A DNA stretch of 64,000 nucleotides, from the NCBI RefSeq assembly GCF_012489685.1, contig NC_080046.1, positions 42,371,176-42,435,175 on the forward strand, in the 5' to 3' direction. The notes below the pieces were generated by a model that saw only the letters and a list, made by a program, of their open reading frames with translations, was not told where the DNA came from and made no database searches. The position numbers were made by a program, and so were the translations under genes. Below, piece by piece: positions 1 through 9,850 of the stretch (position 1 is its first letter; each line of letters opens with the position of its first letter). This stretch comes from Lotus japonicus (Eukaryota > Streptophyta > Magnoliopsida > Fabales > Fabaceae).

Positions 1-61
1 AGAGGTGCTATCAAGAATGTGCTCAACAAAGTATGGAACCGCAACCTGAACCTGAACCTCC

Positions 62-1813
62 AAATCGCTTACCTTTCCAGATGAGGAATCAGCAACAAAG
101 GTGATGGATGAGGCCCCTTGGAACGTTATGGGACATCTACTGAGTTTACAGTACTGGGCACCCCAAGTTTCAATCTTTGAAGTAAATTTCAACTGGGTTC
201 CTTTCTGGATACATGGGCTACCCCTAAATGTCATGACAACTCCAAATGTAGCAAAGGTTGCAAGCAGGATTGGGCAGGTGATAGAGATTGAGAATCCAAA
301 AGTGGAAAATAAGTTGCTGAGAACTTTCTTCCGGATCCGTGTCATGTTAGACATTACAAAGCCCCTACCCACTGGCTTCTGGATACCACTCAAGGATCTG
401 CCAAAGACATGGGCTTTCCTAAGATATGAAAAGCTTCAGGGAATCTGTTACAGATGTGGAATCTTAGGTCATGAACAAAGAGAGTGTAAAGCTCCCAAGG
501 CTATGTCCATTGTCAATCCATCTCATGCAAGGTATGGTCCAAACCTGGGAGCTCCACCAGCTCGTTCATTAACCTCAATCATAACAAATCAACAGGAAAA
601 GGAGCCATCACAACCAGATGTGCAGAGTGAACCGCAACAACAACAGGGCAACAAGGAAGCAGTGGAGGAAGATAAAGAACTAACTTACTGGAGAAGGAAA
701 CTAGCGCCTCCTAGCACTAGAATCATCTCACAGGAGATAAGAAGCACATCCCGTTAGAATGAACCCCTGGCAAACCTCAGCCCAGAGGTGATCCCTCCCC
801 AAAACCAAAGCATAAACTCTCCTAGACAAACCACCCAGAGCCAACACCAAATAATAGAAAAACTACATACCTCCACACAACCCATCCCTCCTGAAAGCCA
901 AAACCAGAACTTCTCCCTGGAAACTTTAATTCTGGAGCCAGTGATTAGCAAGGAGCAACATGTTCAAACTGAAACACAAGCTAGTAGCCAAAAAGAAACA
1001 ACCTGTACTGCCCCACACACCTCAAAGGAACCAACTGTCTCTTTAACCAGAATTGACCTCCGAGAAGGACGGATCAGACCGGGACTTGAACCAGAGAATA
1101 TAGAGGATCTGGGTTTACACAAAGAGCACATAGGTCTAAAGGAGAAGGTGATCCTACAAGATAAGACTAGCCCACCACGACTACTTGGATCAATCATAAC
1201 CCCTGAGGAAGCTGCACGATTAAAGGAAAAATGGCTGCTAGAAAACCAACCAGGAAGGAGGGAAAATTTGAGACATTATGAGCAGGTGCTCAAGGATCTA
1301 CAGTCCATCTTTCCCAGTTACAAGAATGCAAAAGTGCAAGAGGACTTGGAACAAAAGGTTTACCTGCCCACTCAATTCAACATCAATGCCATAACTCACA
1401 ATGTTCCAAAGACAACCTCTGCAAACAAACAACCAAACATGCAAAAGGAAGGTTCCTACAGTAACATAGGTGCAGAAAAGCAGCCAATGGCCCAGGCCAC
1501 AGACAATCAGAAACAGAAAGAGCAGGAATATTTTGTGGAGTTCCCACCAGAGGAGGAAAACCAGGTTACGGTCCAGGAACACAGGGTGTCAAGTGAGTGT
1601 GAATCACAACTAGTAACAAGCCTTTCTACTAGTCTCTCTTTGAAAAGACCATATGACAATGTTGAACTGATGAATGAAGAGATCATTGAGAGAACAATCA
1701 AGAAGAGGATTACCTTATCACAGGGAATGCAGCTGATCATGGAACAAAAAGACACCACAGTTACAAAAATGGCTGAGGAGGCGGGCCTGCCCATGCCCCC
1801 AATCTCGCCATGA
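62..1813 (+). pseudogene. LINE ORF1, gag-like RNA-binding protein, disrupted
   Basis: ORF1 of plant L1 LINEs encodes a nucleic-acid-binding gag-like protein (DUF4283 region followed by a CCHC knuckle). Here the conserved 'MDEAPWNVMGHLLSLQYW' block is at about 107-160 and the knuckle CYRCGILGHEQREC at 446-487, with C-x2-C-x4-H-x4-C intact. The rest is low-complexity and rich in Gln, Glu and Pro. Two breaks are visible. The preceding conserved stretch (positions 1-60) is in a different frame, so there is a frameshift near 50-62. An in-frame TAG at 755-757 splits the ORF, which then stays open in the same frame to TGA at 1811-1813. The last codon overlaps the ATG of ORF2 as ATGA. Readthrough of the TAG is possible but nothing in the sequence specifically supports it. 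Confidence 0.85.
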
Positions 1814-4800
1814 GTATCATTGCTTGGAACTGTCGGGGTATGGCGGCGGCCGCGGCAGTTCAGGAATTAAAGGATCTAAAGTTTAAGATCCAGCCAGCCA
1901 TTCTCTTTCTTATGGAGACACGGGCACCATTGGAAAGGGCAGAGAATATGAGAAGAAATCTGAAGTTTGAGCACATGCACTGTATAGAAGCGAATGGCCT
2001 CTCCAGGGGGCTCTGTTTATTCTGGAAGGCCAACATGGAAATCAATGTCATCAGATCCTGTCAAAACTACATCCACACTACTATCACAGATAAAGACAAC
2101 AGCCTAATGTGGCAGGCCACTTTCATTTATGCTAATCCAAATTATAGCACCAGGAGACATTTCTGGAATAGACTTCTAAGTCTCAATCCGAATTTGAATA
2201 ACCCATGGCTGTGCTTGGGTGACTTCAATGAGGTTTTAGAGCAACATGAGAAAGATGGGCTACGGGAACAGAGCAGAAACCGTATGGAAAATTTCAGAGA
2301 ATTCCTGGATGAAGCAAGCTTAATGGATATCCATTTGAAGGGATGCAGGTTTACATGGTTAAGCAATCCAAGACAAGGGAGGGTTACAAAGGAAAAAATT
2401 GATAGGGTTGTGGCAAGCTGGCCTTGGAGAATCCTCTACCCTAATGCAGAAGCAACTGCCTTGCCAATCATCAGTTCAGATCACTCTCCAATTGTGCTCC
2501 AACTAAACCCAAAGAAGAGAGGAAAAAAGGATTTCAAGTTTGAGGCTTACTGGGAAGAGGAACCTGAATGCAGAGATGTTGTTATTGCAGGTTGGACTTT
2601 AAACCAAGCTAATGAAACACAATCAGATTGGGAGAATCTTTTAATCAAATCAAACAATTGCAAAAGTGCCCTTAGCTGTTGGAGTAAAGCAAAATTCAAA
2701 AGGGTTGATAAGGAAATCTGGGAACTGAAGAGAAGATTGCAGGAAATTCAGGATGATGGGAACTCAGCAGATTCATGGCAAGAGTTTAGTATGATTCAGA
2801 GTAAAATTAAGCACCTTTGGCAGCAAGAGGAATGCTACTGGAACCAGAGATCAAGGGTGAAATGGCTCAGATATGGAGATAAAAATACAAAAATTTTCCA
2901 TGCCTCCACAATTCGGCGCAGAGACAGGAACAAGATTTCCAGGATTAAAGATCAACAGGGAGAGTGGACTGAAGGGGCTGAAGACATTAAAGACATTTTC
3001 AGAAGCCACTTCCAAGAGGTGTCCACAAAATATGATATGCAGCACCTTCATGCGTGTTTGGAGGCCATTCCTACAGTTGTAACTCAGGGGCTAAACAACT
3101 ACTTGCTAGAAACAGTTACTGTACAGGAGATTAAAGAGGCTGTCTTCTCTCTAGGTGGTTTAAAGGCTCCTGGCATTGACGGTCTTAATGGCATGTTCTA
3201 CCAAAAAATTTGGGAGATAGTGAAAGATGATATCTGCAAGGCCGTAAGTTACTTCTTTGAGAACCTAACTATGCCAAATGAATTGAATGAAACCTTGGTT
3301 GCCCTCATCCCAAAGATCCCTCAACCTGAGAACACTGGTCACTTTCGCCCGATAAGCTGTTGTAATTTCATCACCAAGGTCATCTCGAGAATTATGGTGA
3401 CAAGGTTGAAAGGTGACATGAATGACTTGATTACCCCATTCCAAAGTGCTTTTGTGGGAGGCAGGCAGATTCAAGACAATATTCTGGTGGTTCAAGAAGC
3501 TTTCCATTGCCTCAAGATGAGGGGAAGAAGAAGCAAAGAGCATGTGATCATTAAACTTGATATGAATAAAGCGTATGACAGGGTGGAGTGGGAATTTTTA
3601 GAGAGAGTTCTGCTAAAGTATGGTTTCCATGAGAGATGGGTAAAGCAAGTAATGGCACTAGTTACAGGAGTTACTTACAGATATAAGATCAATGGAAGCG
3701 TAGGGCAACAAGTTCAACCGCAAAAAGGTATTAGGCAAGGGGATCCTTTGTCCCCTTATCTCTTTATCCTAATCATGGATGTTCTGTCCAACATGATCAT
3801 CAGAAGTAAGGTTGCGGGTGACCTAGAAGGTTTAAAACTCTCTAACGATTCTCCGGCTCTAACCCATCTTTTCTTTGCGGATGACGCAATCTTATTTGGC
3901 AAAGCACAGGAAAAAGAGATGCAGCAGTTCAAAAACGTTCTCAATTTGTTCTCTTTAGCCTCGGGGCAAAGGATCAATGTCTTGAAGTCTGGTCTCATGG
4001 GGGGTAGTGGTGTTACAGAAACAATTAAGAGAAACCTGGCAAATACCATGAACATTCAAGTCTGGAACAGCCCTGGAGTCTACCTGGGTATGCCTGCGGT
4101 CTGGGGCAGGTCAAAAACCAATTCCCTCCAATGGATAAAGGAAAAAGTGCTTAATAAAATTCAAGGATGGAAGAGCAGCCTCTTAAATCAGGCTGGGAGA
4201 GAAACTCTCATCAAGGCGGTGGTGCAAGCTCTACCATCTTATGCAATGTCTATACTGAAATTTCCAAAGAACTTTTGCAGTCAAATCTGCTCAAAGATCG
4301 CAAGCTTCTGGTGGAAGGGATCAAAGGAAAAAGGAATTCATTGGAAAAAGTGGGAGAGGTTAACCTACAACAAACAGGAAGGAGGCATGGGCTTTAAGGA
4401 CCTACAAATCATGAACCAAGCCTTGTTAGCGAAGCAGGCGTGGAGAATACTCCATGAACCAAATGCTTTCTGGGTTCAAGTTATGAAGGGTATCTACTTT
4501 CCAAATGAAGACTTCTCAACTGTTCGAAAGAAAAGGCAAGCATCGTGGGGTTGGGCAAGTGTGATCCATGGGAGAGACCTCTTAATAAAACAGGGGCAGT
4601 GGGCTATTGGAGATGGAACAAGAATTGACTTGAGGAATCATAGATGGGTGGCCTCTCGAGAGTTATTAACTGAAGCACCAATCGGGTTGAAAGTAAGTGA
4701 ATTACTAGATGGAGACACAAAAGCCTGGAATGTCCATAAGATTCGACAAACTCTACCCTCAACTGATATGGGGAAAATCCTCCAGACCCCTGTCAGCCAA

Positions 4801-6018
4801 ACCTCAACAAGAGATAGACTCTTCTGGCCTCACAGTGACACTGGGATCTATAGTGTAAAGTCTGGGTACAGGAAAGCGAAAGTGGAAGCAAATCCTATTA
4901 CTGAAAGAACCTCCACTTCAGCTCAACCTTCAAAAGACCTTTGGAAAGAAATTTGGGGTGCAAAACTGCCACATAAAATTAAGGTATTCCTCTGGAAACT
5001 CTGCCATGATGCTATCCCTTCCAAGTCAAATCTAAAGAGAAGAAACTGCTCTAGAGATGAGGAGTGTCCTGTTTGCGGCTTTGAAAAGGAGAATCTCCAA
5101 CACATTTTCTTTGATTGTGCTTGGGTTAGACCAGTTTGGTTTGGAGGTGCCCTCCATTTGCACTCTAGGGAGAGAGCTGGGGAAAATTTTGCGGTTTGGC
5201 TGGAGGAATCAATTGCAAACTTTCCAAAAGAGCCTGATTTACATATCTCTCTAGTCTCCTACCTGGGGTTCTCCTTATGGGAAGTTTGGAAAATGAGAAA
5301 TAACAAAACTTTCAGGAACATCAGAACTGATCCTGAAACTTGCATAAAGAAGATCAATTTTGCACATCAAGAATTTCTCAGTAGCCGTGAGCCTCAGAGG
5401 AGTACAACAAATTCAAGGAGAGCCCAACCAACCAGAATTCAGGTTTGGAGAAGACCACCAAGGGATTTTTTGAAATGCAATACTGATGCAAGTTTCACAA
5501 AATATAACAGGAAGGCAGTAGGGGGTTTTATTTTCAGAGATGAACAAGGAAACACTACCTGCGGTTCAGCCCGGATTCTACATGCATCTTCTGCTCTCAT
5601 TGCTGAAGCCCTCACCCTTAGAGAAGCTGTCCTCATGGCAATTAACCTGGATTTAAAGAAAGTAGTTTTTGAGTCAGACAGTCTGGATCTGATACAGTCT
5701 TGCAAAGGGGAAAAACAAAAAGGAGAAATAGGGACAATTGTAGAAGATATCAAGAAGTGGAGTGAACAATTCCCTCAATGGAGTTTCAGCTGGATTGCTA
5801 GAGCTGGAAACGGAGCAGCACACTTGATTGCCCAGCTAAAGTCTCAGCGCAACCTTCCCCCAAACTGGATCTGGTCTCCACCTCAAGCTTTGCATGATGT
5901 CCTATCCAGAGATGTGCAAGAATCAAGGAGCCATGGTTATCTTTTTGCTCAGAACAGTGGCCCAAACTTTGGTCCTCGTAGCCGTGTAAGACAGGTTTGG
6001 ATCCCTGTTCAGAGATAA
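1810..6018 (+). CDS. LINE ORF2: endonuclease, reverse transcriptase, RNase H
   Basis: An open frame of 1402 codons encoding the LINE enzyme that nicks target DNA and reverse-transcribes the element RNA. Domains in order: APE-like endonuclease at residues 1-230 (start IIAWNCRGM, GDFNEVL near 137, SDHSPI near 222); reverse transcriptase at about 440-760 with the catalytic FADDA near 688 and the RQGDPLSPYLF block; zf-RVT at about 1040-1120 (ECPVCG near 1085); RNase H at about 1220-1350 (NTDASF near 1224, then ESDS, then GNGAAHLIA). The start ATG lies inside the ORF1 stop as ATGA, which suggests coupled translation. Length and domain order are normal for plant L1 elements. No internal stop or frameshift is seen, so ORF2 could still supply enzyme in trans. 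Confidence is high for identity and moderate for function. Confidence 0.95.
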   Translation: MSIIAWNCRGMAAAAAVQELKDLKFKIQPAILFLMETRAPLERAENMRRNLKFEHMHCIEANGLSRGLCLFWKANMEINVIRSCQNYIHTTITDKDNSLMWQATFIYANPNYSTRRHFWNRLLSLNPNLNNPWLCLGDFNEVLEQHEKDGLREQSRNRMENFREFLDEASLMDIHLKGCRFTWLSNPRQGRVTKEKIDRVVASWPWRILYPNAEATALPIISSDHSPIVLQLNPKKRGKKDFKFEAYWEEEPECRDVVIAGWTLNQANETQSDWENLLIKSNNCKSALSCWSKAKFKRVDKEIWELKRRLQEIQDDGNSADSWQEFSMIQSKIKHLWQQEECYWNQRSRVKWLRYGDKNTKIFHASTIRRRDRNKISRIKDQQGEWTEGAEDIKDIFRSHFQEVSTKYDMQHLHACLEAIPTVVTQGLNNYLLETVTVQEIKEAVFSLGGLKAPGIDGLNGMFYQKIWEIVKDDICKAVSYFFENLTMPNELNETLVALIPKIPQPENTGHFRPISCCNFITKVISRIMVTRLKGDMNDLITPFQSAFVGGRQIQDNILVVQEAFHCLKMRGRRSKEHVIIKLDMNKAYDRVEWEFLERVLLKYGFHERWVKQVMALVTGVTYRYKINGSVGQQVQPQKGIRQGDPLSPYLFILIMDVLSNMIIRSKVAGDLEGLKLSNDSPALTHLFFADDAILFGKAQEKEMQQFKNVLNLFSLASGQRINVLKSGLMGGSGVTETIKRNLANTMNIQVWNSPGVYLGMPAVWGRSKTNSLQWIKEKVLNKIQGWKSSLLNQAGRETLIKAVVQALPSYAMSILKFPKNFCSQICSKIASFWWKGSKEKGIHWKKWERLTYNKQEGGMGFKDLQIMNQALLAKQAWRILHEPNAFWVQVMKGIYFPNEDFSTVRKKRQASWGWASVIHGRDLLIKQGQWAIGDGTRIDLRNHRWVASRELLTEAPIGLKVSELLDGDTKAWNVHKIRQTLPSTDMGKILQTPVSQTSTRDRLFWPHSDTGIYSVKSGYRKAKVEANPITERTSTSAQPSKDLWKEIWGAKLPHKIKVFLWKLCHDAIPSKSNLKRRNCSRDEECPVCGFEKENLQHIFFDCAWVRPVWFGGALHLHSRERAGENFAVWLEESIANFPKEPDLHISLVSYLGFSLWEVWKMRNNKTFRNIRTDPETCIKKINFAHQEFLSSREPQRSTTNSRRAQPTRIQVWRRPPRDFLKCNTDASFTKYNRKAVGGFIFRDEQGNTTCGSARILHASSALIAEALTLREAVLMAINLDLKKVVFESDSLDLIQSCKGEKQKGEIGTIVEDIKKWSEQFPQWSFSWIARAGNGAAHLIAQLKSQRNLPPNWIWSPPQALHDVLSRDVQESRSHGYLFAQNSGPNFGPRSRVRQVWIPVQR

Positions 6019-6409
6019 AATTTTCTCTCCTCATCACCATGTGAAGAAGATGGTTTGTTGTGATGCTCCCTCTTTACCCAGCTGACTGTTTTTCTCTCAT
6101 GCCTCAATTATGAGGGGTCGGTGAAGTGTGGATGTTATCAATGCTTTAATGTTTTTGTTTGATTGGTAGTGGGAATCTTTGGTACAAAGCAAACCTGTCT
6201 CCACAGTGGCAATCCCAACTACCTTGGCTGTTTTATTTAGTGTTCCCTCCTTGTCGTTATTTGTTTACTTTCACAGCTAGCAGACCCGCGTGATTTGTAT
6301 TGTTTCTACTGTCTTTGGGCTTCTGTAGATATAGCTGTTTGTTTTTTGCTCCTTAGCCTTGGGCTTGGCCCGTTATCAATGAATCACCACTCTTTGACCA
6401 AAAAAAAAA

Positions 6410-6499
6410 GGGTTTATGGGTCCTCTCACTTATAGAGTGTTCATCTCTCCTCTAACCATCCAATGTGGGACTTCTTTACTCACACTTGACATCCCAACA
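6410..6499 (-). repeat. Truncated TRIM LTR remnant
   Basis: These 90 bp match the terminal half of the TRIM LTRs at 58462-58638 and 58815-58992. They share GGTTTATGGGTC, CTTATA-AG, an AATGT-GGACT block and the terminal CAACA. The orientation is the same as those LTRs, so the element reads on the minus strand. The upstream half is missing and the LINE A run is directly adjacent. Confidence 0.7.
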
Positions 6500-6505
6500 C
6501 ATTAA

Positions 6506-8923
6506 ATCATGTGTTCATGCAATCAGGGATAGAAGTGATAGATATGGTTTCCAAGTCCAGCCTCCTTTTGAACAAGATCAAGCAGCAATGACAAGTGGCA
6601 CGACCCTCGAATGGCTTCTATTTACTTGGAGGAAGCTGAAGTTGTGGGCTCTGAAGCTCCAAGAGATAAACTGATTGGTTGGTTGGTAAGAGGAAGAGAA
6701 GAACGTACTGTTATCTCTGTGGTAGGAATGGGAGGACTGGGGAAAACAACTCTTGCTAGAAAAGTTTTTGATGGCCACCAGGTGATTGCTCACTTTGATT
6801 GCCATGCATGGATCACAGTGTCACAGTCCTACACTATAGGAGGATTGTTAAGAGAAATGCTGCAGAAATTTTGCAAAGAAAAGAAGGAGACTCCTCCGAA
6901 TGATATTTCTACAATGGATCCGGATTCATTGATTGATGCAGTGAAAAAATTCTTGCAGCAAAAGAGGTATGTTGTTGTGTTTGATGATGTGTGGAACAAA
7001 CATTTTTGGGATGAGATTCAATTTGCTGTGAATGATGAAAAAAATGGAAGTAGAATATTCATCACTACGAGGAAGATGGAGGTAGTTATGTCTTGTAAGA
7101 AATCTTCTCTCGTTGAAGTGCATGAGTTGCAGCCTTTAACTCCGGAACAATCCTTGGACTTGTTCTATAAGAAGGCGTTCCGATTTGACTTTGATGGATG
7201 TTGTCCCGAGGAGCTTACTCAAATATCTTCTGAAATAGTTAAAAAATGCAACGGATTACCACTAGCCATTGTGGCCATAGGTGGTTTTTTATCTACAAAA
7301 GAGAAACTGCATCGGAGTGGAAGAGGTTTAGTCAAAATCTAAGTTCAGAGCTAAAGAAGGATTCCCATTTGATAGGTATAACAAAAATTTTGGGTTTCAG
7401 TTATGATGACTTGCCTTACTATCTAAAATCATGCTTCCTCTACTTTGGAATATATCCTGAAGATTATGAAGTTGGATCAGAGAGACTAATTCGACAGTGG
7501 ATAGCTGAAGGGTTTGTCAAAGAGGAAAAGGGAAAAACTTTAAATGAAGTTGCACAAGGATATTTAACTGAATTGATCCACAGAAGTTTGGTGCAAGTAT
7601 CTTCAATTAGCTTTGATGGCAAGGCTCAAGGTTGTCGTGTCCACGACCTCATACGTGAGATGATCCTTAAAATTTGTGAGGATTTATGTTTTTCCAAGTT
7701 CATTAGTGAAGATAATCAGTTACCATTCGCCTTAACTGGGATCAGTCGGCGCCTCTCAATTGCAGCCACTTCCAATGATTTAAAGGCAAATATTGGAAGC
7801 TCTCACGTTCGATCATTGTTTTTCTTCAAAGAGGAAGAATTACCTGAATACCTTGTGAGCAGAATCCCTACAAAATACAAACTGAAGGTACTTGATTTTG
7901 AAAAGACTAATTTGAGTTATGTTCCTGAGAGTTTGGGGAACTTGATCCACTTAAAGTATTTGAGCTTCAGGTGTACAAACATACAAAGTCTTCCAAAATC
8001 CATTGGTAAGCTCCAGAACCTGGAGACCCTGGGCCTGGATCTAAGGGAAACACTGGTGAAAGTGATGCCAAAGGAGATTAGCAAGCTTATAAAGCTTCAA
8101 CATCTTCTCGGTGATGAGATGTGTTTGAATCAACTAAAGGACAGTGTTGGAGGCATGACATCCTTACAGACGCTAAATGAAATGGAAACAGATGAAGATG
8201 GAGGAGTAGAGCTAATTAGAGAGATGGGAAAGCTAAGGCTGTTAAGGGAATTGAGCTTGACTAAAGTTAGTGGAGAACATGGAAGAACTCTATATTCCTC
8301 AATAAAAGCCATGGAGCACTTGGAGAAATTAAGTATTGTTGCAGCAAGAGGCAAAGTCATTGATGAGCATTTTATTTCACCCCCACCTTTGCTTCGGGAT
8401 CTTTTCCTATGTGGGGAAGATAAAGAAATTGCTAGATTGGGTTCCAATGCTCCAAAATCTTGAAAGATTGTGCTTGGAATTCTGCAATCTCACTGATGAT
8501 CCTTTTAAATCACTACAAAATATGCCAAATCTGTTGTACTTCCGTCTTACCGGTGATTTTAATGAAGGTGAAATGGTGCAATTTCAAGAAGGGGGGTTCC
8601 AGAAACTAAAGGAACTAAACCTTGCAGTTTTGCATAAATGTAGTTCTATTGTAATCCATAGAGGAGCACTGCGTTCTTTGAAAATTCTCGGGTTATCGTC
8701 AATCCCCAATCTCAGGGTGGTACCCTCTGGCATCCAAAACTTAGAGAATCTTGAAGTTCTCGAAATTAGTTATATGTCAAAAAAGTTTAACAAGAGCATT
8801 GTTCCCGACGACGGAGAACCAGAGCACCCTGCCATCAACCATGTGCCCTTGGTAAGAATTGTTGCCACCCACACCCTCACACAAGGAAAGAAAACCCATG
8901 TAATACATCACTCAAGGAGTTAA
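6506..8923 (+). pseudogene. CC-NBS-LRR (RPM1-like) pseudogene, 5' truncated
   Basis: A close paralogue of the intact gene at 59535-62297. Homology starts at the codons for 'KSCV..I.DRSDRYGF', about residue 130 of the intact protein, so the coiled-coil domain and start codon are missing. The NB-ARC is recognisable: GMGGLGKTT P-loop near 6728, VVVFDDVW kinase-2 near 6970, ITTRK, CNGLPLAI near 7247. It is followed by CRVHDL and LRRs to the shared C-terminus HSRS. Three frame breaks are visible against the intact copy: extra sequence of non-triplet length near 6562-6584, a 1-nt loss near 7306-7314 (GAGAAACTGC against GAGAAAAATCC), and a 1-nt gain in GGGG at 8413-8416. No full-length receptor can be made. 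It may still be transcribed. Confidence 0.93.
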
Positions 8924-9850
8924 AAAAATCATTAACCGTTCAACTCTGGAAATACAAAGGTGTGCTTTCTTTCTTCCTAGTTCCTAATAACTGCATAATG
9001 ATATTCTGGGTAATATTTACTGTTTAATGATCTAAAGTTGCAAACTATATTTAATTCTGAAACTAATAATTTCTACTTTTGCCTCCCTTTTTCTGAATTG
9101 GTAGATGATAGGCTTCGAGTGCAACGGAAATTCAGACTCTACAATTGGACTTTCACTGCATTCACTGCCTGTTTTTGCTACTGCTTTTGTACTTCAGTTC
9201 TTAAAAAAGAAACAGAAATATGTTCTTTGATTACAGTATTGAGTGATTCAAGATTTTTTCTTCTGATTTGATGTTTGACATGTTTATGATGTATCATGCT
9301 TTGATTACAGAAATATGTGTTGTCTTTCTTTGATTACATTAGATGTATTGACTTTTCAAAAACTAATTCAATCACAATGAGCGTGTTGGAGTTGTCTTGT
9401 TGCTAGCATTTCTCCACCAGGTATCATAAAGCATGATTGTAGCTCAATCCACTATAGCAGGATATATAGCCCTTCCAAGAAACCACCCTTAAGTGAAACT
9501 CAAAATGATGTCATATTTGAAAATCAATCAACAAACCATGTCATTGTCACTACAATGTGTAGTCACCTTTAAGTGTCTCAAGAAATGTCAACAAAAGATG
9601 TTACAAGAGAGCTAAAATAAAGACAAAAGAAGGGTGCATATGCCATATATCTAATCTGCATGATGCAAACAAAGAATAAAAAAGACATGATATCTCGGTT
9701 CTCAATGAGATGTCGGAAAAATGTCCTTGTTGCATTTTTTCAAAGTCTCATAAATAGAGGAGAAGGCTCCTTCCATTTCATCTGAAAGAGGAAGATGAAG
9801 GGGAAGTGCAATGGGAGGAGGTGATAGATGGATTATGAATATATTCTTAG
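8924..9850 (+). other. 3' flank of the NBS-LRR pseudogene, duplicated downstream of the intact gene
   Basis: No gene is seen. 8924-9060 matches 62298-62420. The block from GAATTGGTAG to CAGTTCTT near 9098-9200 matches 62653-62770 and looks like an exon behind a splice acceptor, suggesting that both NBS-LRR genes have a 3' UTR intron. 9661-9830 matches 63624-63785. So the unit duplicated between the two loci included about 0.9 kb of 3' sequence. 9270-9660 is AT-rich with nothing recognisable. Confidence 0.7.

Larger units (their letters stand above)
1..6409 (+). mobile_element. L1-type plant LINE, 5' end outside the window
   Basis: A non-LTR retrotransposon read left to right: ORF1 (gag-like, zinc knuckle), ORF2 (endonuclease, reverse transcriptase, zf-RVT, RNase H), a 3' UTR of about 380 bp (6019-6399) and a short terminal A run at 6400-6409. 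No LTRs are seen. The 5' UTR and the start of ORF1 lie left of the window, so no target-site duplication can be checked. ORF2 is fully open while ORF1 is broken, so the copy is fairly recent but probably not autonomous. The A run abuts a TRIM LTR fragment at 6410, so the LINE may have landed in or beside that older repeat. Confidence 0.93.
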
